Translations under genes and position numbers: made by a program
Shown: piece by piece, positions 37,185 to 46,245 of the stretch
How the letters are laid out: every line of letters starts with the position of its first letter
Numbering within the stretch: position 1 is the stretch's first letter
Notes under the pieces: model-generated
What the model was told of the DNA's origin: nothing
Databases searched by the model: none
The model's input: the letters and a program-made list of their open reading frames with translations, nothing else
Assembly (NCBI GenBank): GCA_016713675.1
Contig: JADJOS010000001.1
Location: 620,001 to 684,000, forward strand
Source of the DNA: Acidobacteriota bacterium
GTDB lineage: Bacteria; Acidobacteriota; Blastocatellia; Pyrinomonadales; Pyrinomonadaceae
Direction of reading: 5' to 3'
Length of the DNA: 64,000 nt

Positions 37185-37200
37185 CGCGAAATACTTCACG
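37185..37200. promoter_or_regulatory. second, weaker CRP/FNR-like site
   Basis: CGCGA-N6-TCACG, 32 bp centre-to-centre from the perfect site at 37153; two tandem sites three helical turns apart. Confidence 0.35.
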
Positions 37201-37373
37201 GTGACTTAGAAAAATTCCGCGTTCTCCTCGTCGGCTTGAGATTCGCCGAAATGCCGGGATTACCTCAAATGCAGCGAATATATGAGTTTCGGTCACCTCA
37301 CGACCGAAAAGGATGGAGGCACGCATCTTGCCAAAGGTAAGCATCAAGGTGCCCACGACTATCTCAATTAATT

Positions 37374-38876
37374 ATGTCAACGATAGAACAAGCAATAAAC
37401 AAAGATTCGACAACTATCTCATCGAAACCGCGATCACGTGATTCTCTTTTCGCTAAGTTTCTCAAGCTCCTGTGCTCGGTGCGTTTGGGGGTAACTTTGC
37501 TGGTCTTGCTCGGACTTGCATGCTTTATCGGAATGATCGTAATGCAGCAGAACGTAGATGGATTCGACCGGTATTTTATGGAACTGACACCGGCACAAAG
37601 ACTCGTGTACGGGAGACTCGGCCTCTTTAACATCTACCATGTATGGTATTTCAATGTACTCTTGGCCGTACTGTCGCTGAATATTATTCTTGCGTCGATC
37701 GATCGTTTTCCAAAAACCTGGACGTATATTTCAAAGCCAAATTTGACGGTTCCTGTCCGTTGGCTGCGTGAACAAAAACAAACGGCCGAATTGACAATGG
37801 AAGGTTCAGAAGACGAAATCACCGGTCGTATCAAAAGCTCAATGCAGGATGCCGGCTGGCGAAAGATCGTTACCAGCGAAAAAGGCGGCCGAACCTACAT
37901 TTTTGGACAATCCGGCACATGGAACCGTTTTGGAGCTTACGCAGTACACGTCGGGCTGTTGACAATTTTCACCGGCGGATTCTTGACCGCTCAATTCGGC
38001 GCAACGGGCCAGTTGCCTGTAACACAGGGCAAACCGACCAATCTAATGCTCGACACCGTTGTCGATCTCGATAAGACGACCCAAGTGACCAAACAGCTTC
38101 CCTTCAGTATCGAATGTACCGATATGCAGCAGAAGCTGATCAAAAAGGATGGCTCATTGTCAGCAATGAACACGATCGACTGGATGACCAAATTCACAAT
38201 AACGGACGAAACCGGCACAACCGATGCTTTCGTTCAGATGAACCAACCTTTCGATTATCGAGGTTACCGTTTCTTTCAAGCAAGCTTCATCCCGGTCGGG
38301 CGTGCCCGCAGCATCACGGTCAATGCGGTACCGGCCGGCGGAGGTCAACCACAACAAGTGACCCTTCCTCGTGACGGTTCGACAACGCTTCCTGACGGAA
38401 CAAAGATCAACTTCAAGGAGTTTCGCGGTAATTTTCGCATCGGTGCCGAAGATCCTAACGAGGACACCTCGGAATATCCGAACCCCGCCGCCGTCCTACA
38501 GGTAACTCAGCCTGACACGCTGCCGCAGACGGCCTATGCCTTCGGCCCGAAAATGGCAAATATTCCGGTAGCGACGAAACCGGTCGCAGGTTACACATAC
38601 CAGTTGGTAGATTTTGAAAAGGTCGCAGATCAGCATATTTTGTCCGTCCAGCGAGACCCTGGAGCAAATGTGGTCTATGTCGGGTTCATATTGTTGTTCT
38701 TGACATTGGTGGCGGTGTTCTTCTTTTCCCATCAACGCGTATGGGCAGCGATCGAGAATGGATCGGGCCCATCTCGAAATGTAGTTTTTGGCGGTAACAC
38801 AAACCGCAGTGTGAACGCGTTTGAGGACAAATTCAAACGCTTTATTGGAGAAGTGGCTTTCCGACAGCAGCAGTAA
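37374..38876 (+). CDS. resB: cytochrome c maturation protein ResB/Ccs1
   Basis: The 500-residue protein has the ResB layout: two N-terminal membrane helices (VRLGVTLLVLLGLACFIGMI; VWYFNVLLAVLSLNIILASI), a third near residue 190 (AYAVHVGLLTIFTGGFLTAQ), a large periplasmic domain (about 220-425, with FDYRGYRFFQASF) and a last helix near residue 440 (VYVGFILLFLTLVAVFF). ResB and CcsA form the system II synthase that attaches haem to CxxCH apocytochromes in the periplasm. Its position among six cytochrome genes fits this. The CcsA gene is two genes downstream. Confidence 0.92.
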   Translation: MSTIEQAINKDSTTISSKPRSRDSLFAKFLKLLCSVRLGVTLLVLLGLACFIGMIVMQQNVDGFDRYFMELTPAQRLVYGRLGLFNIYHVWYFNVLLAVLSLNIILASIDRFPKTWTYISKPNLTVPVRWLREQKQTAELTMEGSEDEITGRIKSSMQDAGWRKIVTSEKGGRTYIFGQSGTWNRFGAYAVHVGLLTIFTGGFLTAQFGATGQLPVTQGKPTNLMLDTVVDLDKTTQVTKQLPFSIECTDMQQKLIKKDGSLSAMNTIDWMTKFTITDETGTTDAFVQMNQPFDYRGYRFFQASFIPVGRARSITVNAVPAGGGQPQQVTLPRDGSTTLPDGTKINFKEFRGNFRIGAEDPNEDTSEYPNPAAVLQVTQPDTLPQTAYAFGPKMANIPVATKPVAGYTYQLVDFEKVADQHILSVQRDPGANVVYVGFILLFLTLVAVFFFSHQRVWAAIENGSGPSRNVVFGGNTNRSVNAFEDKFKRFIGEVAFRQQQ

Positions 38877-38894
38877 TTTTGGAGGAAAAGCAAA

Positions 38895-40358
38895 ATGAGA
38901 ATAGATAATCGAACTTTGAAGATCGGGGTACTTACATCGTTTGCGGTAATGATGGCATTGGCAGTTATATTTGCCGATACAACCACAGTCGTTACTCACG
39001 CGGAGGTTCCGGGGGCACCTTCTCGCAGAACCGGAGCACCCGGCGAGTCTACTTGCACAGGCTGTCATTCAGCATCCGCACAGACCGGACAATCCAGCCT
39101 GATCGCTCCGGCCACATACGTTCCCGGACAAACATATACGATACAGGTGACTACATCAACGGCGGACAACTCGAGAGCCTCATGGGGATTTGAGATGACC
39201 TCGTTAACATCAGCAAATACGGCCGCGGGCACATATTCCCATACGACATCATTTACCCAAACCAAGACAGGTACCGTTTCGGGCGGCGTACGTCAATATT
39301 CGACACACACCACCGCCGGCGTCTTTCCCGGTCAGACGGGAGGAACAACCTGGAGCTTCAATTGGACCGCTCCGGCCACAAACGTCGGAAATATTACACA
39401 TTACGTGGCGGTTCTTCACGGCGATAACGGCGACGACGACGCAAATGACCAGGTGTACTTGATCACCCAAGCTGTCACACCAGCCGTGCCGGTTGCTATT
39501 CATCACGGATTTACCGATTTTGACGCAGATGGCAAGGCTGACCCGAGCGTATATCGCAGTTCGGACGGTTTCTGGTACATTAACCGCAGCACTGCCGGAT
39601 TTGCTGCGACCCAATGGGGTATTGCGACCGATAAGTTGACTCCCGCCGATTTCGACGGTGATGACAAGGCGGATGTCGCAGTATGGCGCGAAGACGCAGC
39701 GACCCTTGCAGGATTCTATATTTTGCAGAGTTCGAACAACACAATGCGGATCGAAAGGTTTGGACAGACCGGCGACGACCCGACGATCGTCGGCGACTGG
39801 GATGGCGACGGCAAGGCCGATCCGGCTGTGTATCGCGGTCCGGGCGGCGGACCACAGAACAATTTCTACTACCGCGGTTCGCTTAATAATCCTAGCGGAA
39901 ATGTCACATATCTCCCGTGGGGAGCAGGCGGCGACAGAGCAATGCGCGGCGATTATGACGGCGACGGCAAAATGGATGCAGCAGTCTTTCGGCCGTCGAC
40001 AGGCGTCTGGTATATTTTGCAGAGTTCTAACGCGGCTGTCCGTTACGAAGAATGGGGTTTTACATCAGACAAATTCATCCCGTCTGACTATGACGGCGAT
40101 TCGAAGACGGACCTCGCAGTGTTCAGGGACGGAATTTGGTATATCAAACAAAGCTCAAATTCTCAGACTGCATACATTCGTTGGGGCCTTAACACCGACA
40201 CACTTGTGCCGGCTGATTACGACGGCGACGGCAAGACCGATGCCGCTATTTATAGAAACGGCGTTTGGTATCAACGTTTGAGCAGTTCCGGCAGTTTGAG
40301 CGTGATCAACTTCGGGCTTAGCTCCGATATTGCGGTTGCCAGTGCGTTCGTTAAATAG
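38895..40358 (+). CDS. exported choice-of-anchor-V/Reeler-like protein with CxxCH and FG-GAP-type repeats
   Basis: GGAGG precedes the ATG, 18 bp after the ResB gene. A signal peptide is followed by CTGCH at residues 54-58 and a beta domain to about 190 (PGQTYTIQVTTSTADNSRAS, then WTAPATNVGNITHYVAVLHG), the choice-of-anchor-V type that typically has a CxxCH near its start. Six DxDGDG repeats fill residues about 208-487, of the looser subtype shared with the metalloprotease at 13983, ending SDIAVASAFVK. The single CxxCH could hold haem. Its place between the ResB and CcsA genes suggests co-expression with cytochrome maturation, so a surface haem protein is possible. Confidence 0.85.
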   Translation: MRIDNRTLKIGVLTSFAVMMALAVIFADTTTVVTHAEVPGAPSRRTGAPGESTCTGCHSASAQTGQSSLIAPATYVPGQTYTIQVTTSTADNSRASWGFEMTSLTSANTAAGTYSHTTSFTQTKTGTVSGGVRQYSTHTTAGVFPGQTGGTTWSFNWTAPATNVGNITHYVAVLHGDNGDDDANDQVYLITQAVTPAVPVAIHHGFTDFDADGKADPSVYRSSDGFWYINRSTAGFAATQWGIATDKLTPADFDGDDKADVAVWREDAATLAGFYILQSSNNTMRIERFGQTGDDPTIVGDWDGDGKADPAVYRGPGGGPQNNFYYRGSLNNPSGNVTYLPWGAGGDRAMRGDYDGDGKMDAAVFRPSTGVWYILQSSNAAVRYEEWGFTSDKFIPSDYDGDSKTDLAVFRDGIWYIKQSSNSQTAYIRWGLNTDTLVPADYDGDGKTDAAIYRNGVWYQRLSSSGSLSVINFGLSSDIAVASAFVK

Positions 40359-40376
40359 TTGATAATTAACCAAGAC

Positions 40377-40424
40377 CCGGGCCGTATCCCCGCATGCGGC
40401 GCAAAACGGCCCGGCCTTTATTTT
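40377..40424 (+). terminator. hairpin between the anchor-V and CcsA genes
   Basis: Stem CCGGGCCGT / ACGGCCCGG around a 20-nt loop, then a T-rich stretch. It could terminate or attenuate transcription into the CcsA gene. Confidence 0.65.
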
Positions 40425-40440
40425 CAGAGGGGAAAGATAT

Positions 40441-42063
40441 ATGAATCAGGAAGTACTTAAACAACCGGTAATGGTGTCCGATACGACAGATGATCCGTCA
40501 ATTGGAATGTCTACGCTTTGGTCCTACGGGCCGGCCGCATTCGCCATTTTGGGATCGCTCGCCTTGGTCGCTTTAAGGATCAACTTGGGCGGCGAACGCT
40601 TTATTTCAGACGGCGCATTGATGATGCTCGCGTTGGCATCATACTTGATCGCGGCCGTATTTCACTTGACCAATTTGTATGCACCATTCAGGTTCGCCGA
40701 GAAACTTGGAATGTGGGCTGCAACACTTGGGGTTTTCTTTAACCTCTCAAGCTGGCTCGTGCGATGGGTAGCTGCGTACGACCGCGAACTTGCCATCTTT
40801 AACGCTCAGGGGCAAGGTGCAGCGGATATGCCGTGGCTGTTCAGATATGTTCCTTTTGCAAATCTGTACGACCTAAGTCTTGCATTTGCGTTTGGGGCGG
40901 GCATCACTACCCTGATCGTCATGCGTCGGAATCAATTCCGGATCGTGGCGGCGCTTTCATTGCCGCTTGCGGCGATCATCCTTGTTCTTGCTCGGTTCAT
41001 CGGGAGCGAGATCCTTGACCTTCCGCCGGTGCTCGATTCGTATTGGCGACCGATACACGTGGGGATCGCATCGATCAGTTATGGAATTGCCTTAGTTTGT
41101 TTTGCGGTCGCGGTACTTTACCTGCTCAAGGACGGACTAAAGGTCGAGAAGATGGCCGTTTGGACCAGTCTTTTTGCTCTGTCGGTCTTTATTACCATCA
41201 GCAAGTTCAGCATCTTTTCGCTTTCGACCTTTGGCGTATATACGGCATCGACATTTATCGGCACGTCGCGAATGTCGCTCGGGCTTAGGGCTGATATTCC
41301 TTACGTTGGTTGGCTGATCGTAGCCGCCTCCGCTCTTTTGCTGGGAGCAATAGTCGCAAATATAATTTCCTTTACAAAGAATGACGCCAATGCGCGCAAG
41401 TGGGGTACCAGATTCCTTTGGTCTGCGTTTGTAGTACAGGCGGCCGGAATCGGCATGCTCGTCTATCAGATCAAGAGTCTGCAGAACATTGTCAGCTATA
41501 TAAGCACCTCCCAGTATGCGAAATTCGGAGCCTGGATGCTGCAGCAGGAAGATATGCCGCAAGCCCAGATCAATGCGATGGCTCCGCAGCAGCTTTATGA
41601 CATTGCTAACAAATGGATCATGGAGAATGGCTCGCAGTTGCACCTGAGCCTAAATGCTAATCCCGTGGAACTCGCTGCTTTGATCACGGCATTTACCGGA
41701 ACGTTCTTTATCGTACTATTCGGCATCAATACTGAGAAGATCCGTACGATGCTTCCATCGGCGGACACGCTGGACGGCCTGATGTACAAACTCGCGGGCG
41801 TGGCATTTGCGGGACTTGCACTGCTGCTTATGACCGGTGCCGTTTGGGCTAATGAGTCGTGGGGCCGTTATTGGGGATGGGATGCCAAAGAGGTCGGAGC
41901 ACTTGTTGCCTGGCTCACATATGCGGGGTTCCTTCATTCCAGGATCGCTTACGGATGGCGTGGACGAAAGTCGGCATATTTTGCGATCGTGGCATTCCTT
42001 TTTGTTATCTTTACCTATTTGGGTGTGAGCTATTTGCTGCCCGGATTACATTCGTACGCATAA
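40441..42063 (+). CDS. ccsA: cytochrome c maturation protein CcsA/ResC
   Basis: The 540-residue, many-helix membrane protein contains the tryptophan-rich haem-handling motif WGRYWGWDAKEVGALVAW near residue 474 and flanking histidines (RPIHVG, LHSRIAYGWRG), as in CcsA/ResC. It is longer than the usual 320-400 residues, with extra helices and a loop at residues about 340-415. With ResB it moves haem outward and ligates it to apocytochromes. GGGGAAAG lies just upstream of the ATG. The TPR gene starts five bases after its stop. Confidence 0.93.
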   Translation: MNQEVLKQPVMVSDTTDDPSIGMSTLWSYGPAAFAILGSLALVALRINLGGERFISDGALMMLALASYLIAAVFHLTNLYAPFRFAEKLGMWAATLGVFFNLSSWLVRWVAAYDRELAIFNAQGQGAADMPWLFRYVPFANLYDLSLAFAFGAGITTLIVMRRNQFRIVAALSLPLAAIILVLARFIGSEILDLPPVLDSYWRPIHVGIASISYGIALVCFAVAVLYLLKDGLKVEKMAVWTSLFALSVFITISKFSIFSLSTFGVYTASTFIGTSRMSLGLRADIPYVGWLIVAASALLLGAIVANIISFTKNDANARKWGTRFLWSAFVVQAAGIGMLVYQIKSLQNIVSYISTSQYAKFGAWMLQQEDMPQAQINAMAPQQLYDIANKWIMENGSQLHLSLNANPVELAALITAFTGTFFIVLFGINTEKIRTMLPSADTLDGLMYKLAGVAFAGLALLLMTGAVWANESWGRYWGWDAKEVGALVAWLTYAGFLHSRIAYGWRGRKSAYFAIVAFLFVIFTYLGVSYLLPGLHSYA

Positions 42064-42067
42064 ATTT

Positions 42068-42787
42068 ATGAACAAGGAAAATGTACTTTTTGGAGTAGTT
42101 GGTTTGCTGGCCGGTTTGATCATTGGCTTTATGTTTGCGAATTCGGTCAATCAGGGAGCCGTGGCAGGAACATCTACCCCAAACGCTATGAAGGCAAATT
42201 CAAATATGCCGCCCGACCATCCCGCAATACCGCCGGGTACGACAATTCCCGGCGGCGTAAAGGGCGAATTAACGCCTGAAGGGTTGGCAGCGGTCGAGAA
42301 AGCTAAGCAATCGCCCGAAGATTTCGACGCTCAGATCAAAGCTGCAGAGGCGTACTACCAAGCAGATAATTTGACCGACGCGATCAAATACCTGACCGCT
42401 GCTAACAAAATAAGGCCGGACGAACGCGAAGTGATCGTCCATTTGGGCAACGCAAATTTCGATACCGATAAATACGAAGAGGCTGAGAAATGGTACACCG
42501 CCGCACTTGCAAAGAAGGCAGATGATATCAATGTCCGAACCGATCTTGGTCTGACATTCATGTTCCGCAAGCAGCCGAATTACGACCGAGCTATTCAGGA
42601 ATTTACCAAGTCGCTTGAGGTGGACGCAAATCACGTTCAAACGCTTCAGAACCTGACGGTGGCTTTCACAAAGAAAGGTGACGCAGCAAAAGCCAACGCT
42701 ACGATCGCTAGACTGGAGGGCCTCGATCCTAAAAATACGTCACTCGCAAAGCTGAAGGACGACATACAAAAGATCGGTTCGAAATGA
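42068..42787 (+). CDS. membrane-anchored tetratricopeptide repeat protein (NrfG/CcmH-like)
   Basis: An N-terminal helix (VLFGVVGLLAGLIIGFMFAN) anchors the protein; residues about 85-235 contain three to four TPR motifs (AEAYYQADNLTDAIKYLTAA, GNANFDTDKYEEAEKWYTAA, AIQEFTKSLEVDANHVQTLQ). TPR proteins of this kind bind apocytochromes during haem attachment (CcmI/NrfG). It is immediately downstream of the CcsA gene and probably in the same transcript. Confidence 0.85.
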   Translation: MNKENVLFGVVGLLAGLIIGFMFANSVNQGAVAGTSTPNAMKANSNMPPDHPAIPPGTTIPGGVKGELTPEGLAAVEKAKQSPEDFDAQIKAAEAYYQADNLTDAIKYLTAANKIRPDEREVIVHLGNANFDTDKYEEAEKWYTAALAKKADDINVRTDLGLTFMFRKQPNYDRAIQEFTKSLEVDANHVQTLQNLTVAFTKKGDAAKANATIARLEGLDPKNTSLAKLKDDIQKIGSK

Positions 42788-42805
42788 TCTCGATCTAGAA
42801 CGAAA

Positions 42806-42828
42806 AGATCCGCGAACGCGGATTTTTT
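42806..42828 (+). terminator. rho-independent terminator
   Basis: Short stem ATCCGC / GCGGAT with a GAAC loop and six T, closing the maturation operon. Confidence 0.85.
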
Positions 42829-42896
42829 CGCGCCTGCACTTCGCTAAATCCGCCAGCCGTGATAAGTATATTGTTGTAAACAGAATTACTCCACGA

Positions 42897-44306
42897 ATGC
42901 GAAAAACGGCAGAACCAGCAGGGAAAGTACTAATTGTTGATGACGATCGTTTTGTGCGAATGGCATTAAGCGAGGCTCTTCGCACTTGGGAATATGAGAT
43001 CGTCGAGGCCGATACCGTTAAAGCGGCAAAGAAGGTCTTCGTGGACGAAGAACCCGAGATCGTATTGCTCGATATCGACCTTCCCGACGGTTCCGGACTT
43101 GATGTTCTCAACGAGATCAAGGAATCAAACCCCGACACGATCGTTGTCATGATCACCGGCAATGTCGATGTCAGCAACTCCGTTGGCGCGTTGCGCGGCG
43201 GCGCTCACGATTTCATCGGAAAGCCCGTCCGGCTCGAAGAACTTCGTGTCACGCTCCGCAACGCTTCAGAAACGAGGACGCTCCGCCGCGAGGTAAAACA
43301 GGCCCGTGCCGAAAGGAAACGGGGGTTCAGCTTTTCGGAGATCATCGGCGAATCCGATTCGATGAAGAAGGCGATCGAACTCGCGCGACGTGTTGCAGAA
43401 TCAGACGTTGGCTCTATTCTTCTCAATGGCGAGACCGGAACAGGAAAAGATCTCTTTGCGAGAGCGATCCATTACGCCTCCGAACGGGCTGATTCCCCGT
43501 ACCTTGCCATAAATTGTGCTGCTCTCCCGGCAAATCTGATCGAATCGGAACTCTTCGGCTACGAGAAAGGCGCATTCACCGACGCCAAACAGAAGAAAGA
43601 GGGCCTTTTCGAGCAGGCGCACGGCGGAACCATCTTTCTGGACGAGATCGGCGAAATGGAGATATCGCTGCAGGCAAAGCTGTTGCGTGTACTTGAGGAA
43701 AGTACTTTTCGCCGAGTTGGCGGCCTTAAGGACATAAAAATGGATGCGCGTATCATTGCCGCGTCGAATCGAAACCTTAAGCAGGAAACTGAGGTCGGCA
43801 ATTTTCGGCTTGACCTCTATTTTAGACTTTCGGTGATTCAAGTCGATATTCCGCCGTTGCGGGATCGCGGCGATGACGTTGTTTTGTTGGCAAATTATTA
43901 CATCGAAAAAGCCAACCTCAAACGTCGCGGCAAACAATTGCGTTGTCTCTCGCACGAAGTTGAACAGATATTTAAAAACTATTCATGGAGCGGCAACGTC
44001 CGTGAATTGAGAAACATCATTGAGCGGGCGTCGATCCTTGAGGATGGGGACATGGTAACCGTGACCCATTTGCCGGCTGACATACTGTCGACAAATTCCG
44101 CTTCCGGCGCCGGCCGATCCGCCGCATTCATCCTCCCGCCCGGCGGCGCGCCGCTTGAATCAGTTGAATTCGATCTTGCTATTCAAGCAATTGATCGAAC
44201 GAACGGAAATCTAACCCAGGCCGCAAAATTACTGGACATTTCACGTGATCAGCTACGCTACAAGCTTCGAAAAGCAGGCTACGATCATGAAGCAGGCGAC
44301 GAATAA
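42897..44306 (+). CDS. NtrC-family sigma-54-dependent response regulator
   Basis: Receiver domain at residues about 12-125 (LIVDDD; phosphoacceptor Asp in EIVLLDIDLPDGSG), AAA+ domain at about 145-380 with Walker A GETGTGKD and Walker B IFLDEIGEM, and a Fis-type HTH at about 430-465 (NLTQAAKLLDISRDQLRYKL). The sigma-54 contact loop reads GAFTDA where GAFTGA is the consensus. Such regulators activate RpoN promoters when phosphorylated. The kinase gene overlaps its 3' end by 20 bp, making a two-component pair. The targets are not evident; the neighbouring respiration and stress genes are candidates. Confidence 0.93.
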   Translation: MRKTAEPAGKVLIVDDDRFVRMALSEALRTWEYEIVEADTVKAAKKVFVDEEPEIVLLDIDLPDGSGLDVLNEIKESNPDTIVVMITGNVDVSNSVGALRGGAHDFIGKPVRLEELRVTLRNASETRTLRREVKQARAERKRGFSFSEIIGESDSMKKAIELARRVAESDVGSILLNGETGTGKDLFARAIHYASERADSPYLAINCAALPANLIESELFGYEKGAFTDAKQKKEGLFEQAHGGTIFLDEIGEMEISLQAKLLRVLEESTFRRVGGLKDIKMDARIIAASNRNLKQETEVGNFRLDLYFRLSVIQVDIPPLRDRGDDVVLLANYYIEKANLKRRGKQLRCLSHEVEQIFKNYSWSGNVRELRNIIERASILEDGDMVTVTHLPADILSTNSASGAGRSAAFILPPGGAPLESVEFDLAIQAIDRTNGNLTQAAKLLDISRDQLRYKLRKAGYDHEAGDE

Positions 44307-46245
44307 TCAAGTGGCTGAAAAAGAACCCAATCAGGATCCGCTGAAAGAACTCACCGACCTAAAGCGTGCTCTAGACGAATCAGCTATCGTCGCGATGACC
44401 GACCAGAACGGTAAGATAACCTATGTCAACGATAAATTTTGCGAGATATCAAAATATAGCCGTGAAGAATTGATCGGGAAGGATCATCGGATCATTAATT
44501 CCGGCTATCATCCAAAGGAGTTTATCCGTAATATCTGGACGACCATCTCCAGTGGAATGATATGGCGGGGTGAGATCCGCAACCGAGCGAAAGATGGTTC
44601 ATTTTATTGGGTAGATACTACGATCGTTCCGTTTCTTGATGGAGACCACAAACCATTCCAATATGTGGCGGTTCGCTACGAAATAACCCAAAGAAAACTC
44701 GGCGAAGAGCGTATCAGTCAACAAGCGTCGCTGCTGGATAAGGCCCAGGACGCGATTTTGGTATGTGACCTCAATTGCCAGATCCTGTTTTGGAACAAGG
44801 GTGCCGAACGTATCTATGGTTATAAGGCAGATGAAGTTTTTGGACGCAAGCTTGGAGATATTGTTTGCGGCGGCAACGACGAACATGTCAGACAAGCATT
44901 GACCGCACTGGAAAAGTCGGACGAGTGGAAATCGGAGTCCAGACACACAACCCATTCCGGCGAATCCATAATTGTTGAAAGCCGCTGGACGCTGGTCAGA
45001 AATGAAGATGGCGATCCGGATTATTATCTGGTAACGAACACGGACATCACTGAGCAGAAACGAACCGAAGAACACCTTTTCCGCGCTCAAAGAATGGAAT
45101 CGATCGGAACGCTGGCCGGCGGTATCGCCCATGATCTGAATAATATCTTGTCGCCGATCATGCTTGCAGTTGACATGCTCCAGTTAAATGATCCCGACCC
45201 CGAAACCGCAAAGTGGCTCGGGATGATAAAGGAAAATTCAGAGCGAGGCGCCGATCTGGTAAAGCAGGTTCTTACCTTTGCCCGCGGGATGACGGGCGAA
45301 CGAATGCCGGTTCAGTTGAAGCATCTGGTTAAGGACCTTGTCGCCGTGTTGACAGAAACAATACAAAAGTCCATTACGGTCAAGTCCAGCGTCGACCCTG
45401 ACCTATGGACGATCTCTGCAGACCCGACCCAGATACATCAGGTCCTGATGAATATATGCATCAACGCCCGCGACGCCATGCCGTCCGGCGGAACACTCTC
45501 GTTGACGGCAAACAACGTAGAGATCGATGAAAATTACGCCAGAATGAACATCGACGCGGAACCGGGCAACTATATCATGGTAACGGTCAGTGATACGGGC
45601 ACCGGTATGCCTACTGAGATCGTGGCGAGAATATTCGACCCGTTCTTTACTACAAAAGAGATCGGAAAAGGCACTGGGCTTGGGCTTGCCACCACAATGA
45701 CGATCATAAAGAGCCACGGCGGATTCATTAATGTGTACAGCGAACTCAAAAAAGGAACCAGATTCTCGATATATCTGCCGTCGGCTGAAACTCAAGTTGA
45801 ATCCGTTAAGAAAACACCTAAAGACAAATTACCGCATGGAAATGGCGAGCTGATCCTGATTGTCGATGACGAAGAAAATATCCGAAACGTGGCTGAAGCA
45901 ACGCTCGTCAGATTTGGATATCGCGTTCTCACCGCCGTTGACGGTACCGACGCGTTGGCGGTCTATTCGCAGTGTAAGGAGGATGTCGCCTTAGTATTGA
46001 CAGATATTGCGATGCCTTATATGGATGGCAATGCATTGATCAGATCTCTACGGAGATTAGACCCAAATATCAGAGTGATCGCGATGAGCGGCCTTATTAG
46101 CGAGAACCAAACAACTGAACTGAAGAATCTCGGCGTGCATGATTTCTTATCAAAACCACACACGGCTGAGACCCTTCTCAATGCCCTCAAGGAAGTTCTA
46201 TCGTTGAACGATCAGATATCAACCGATCTCAGGCCGCAAGATTAA
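44287..46245 (+). CDS. PAS-domain hybrid sensor histidine kinase
   Basis: Start at 44287 inside the regulator's end. Two PAS domains (about 20-135, VAMTDQNGKITYVNDKFCEI; about 145-260, AILVCDLNCQILFWNKGAER) precede a HisKA domain with phosphoacceptor His in GGIAHDLNNILSPI, an HATPase domain (NICINARDAMPSGG, DTGTGMP, GKGTGLGLATT) and a C-terminal receiver (LILIVDDEENIRNV; LVLTDIAMPYMDG). There are no membrane helices, so it is a cytoplasmic sensor whose PAS domains could bind haem, flavin or a redox ligand. It is the partner of the NtrC-type regulator. Its end overlaps the convergent gene by 27 bp. Confidence 0.92.
   Translation: MKQATNNQVAEKEPNQDPLKELTDLKRALDESAIVAMTDQNGKITYVNDKFCEISKYSREELIGKDHRIINSGYHPKEFIRNIWTTISSGMIWRGEIRNRAKDGSFYWVDTTIVPFLDGDHKPFQYVAVRYEITQRKLGEERISQQASLLDKAQDAILVCDLNCQILFWNKGAERIYGYKADEVFGRKLGDIVCGGNDEHVRQALTALEKSDEWKSESRHTTHSGESIIVESRWTLVRNEDGDPDYYLVTNTDITEQKRTEEHLFRAQRMESIGTLAGGIAHDLNNILSPIMLAVDMLQLNDPDPETAKWLGMIKENSERGADLVKQVLTFARGMTGERMPVQLKHLVKDLVAVLTETIQKSITVKSSVDPDLWTISADPTQIHQVLMNICINARDAMPSGGTLSLTANNVEIDENYARMNIDAEPGNYIMVTVSDTGTGMPTEIVARIFDPFFTTKEIGKGTGLGLATTMTIIKSHGGFINVYSELKKGTRFSIYLPSAETQVESVKKTPKDKLPHGNGELILIVDDEENIRNVAEATLVRFGYRVLTAVDGTDALAVYSQCKEDVALVLTDIAMPYMDGNALIRSLRRLDPNIRVIAMSGLISENQTTELKNLGVHDFLSKPHTAETLLNALKEVLSLNDQISTDLRPQD

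Noticed and set aside
39054..39068. Counting CTGCH of the anchor-V protein as a confirmed haem site
   Set aside because: The motif is present, but this domain family often carries such cysteines without proof of haem, so it is left out of the haem total.
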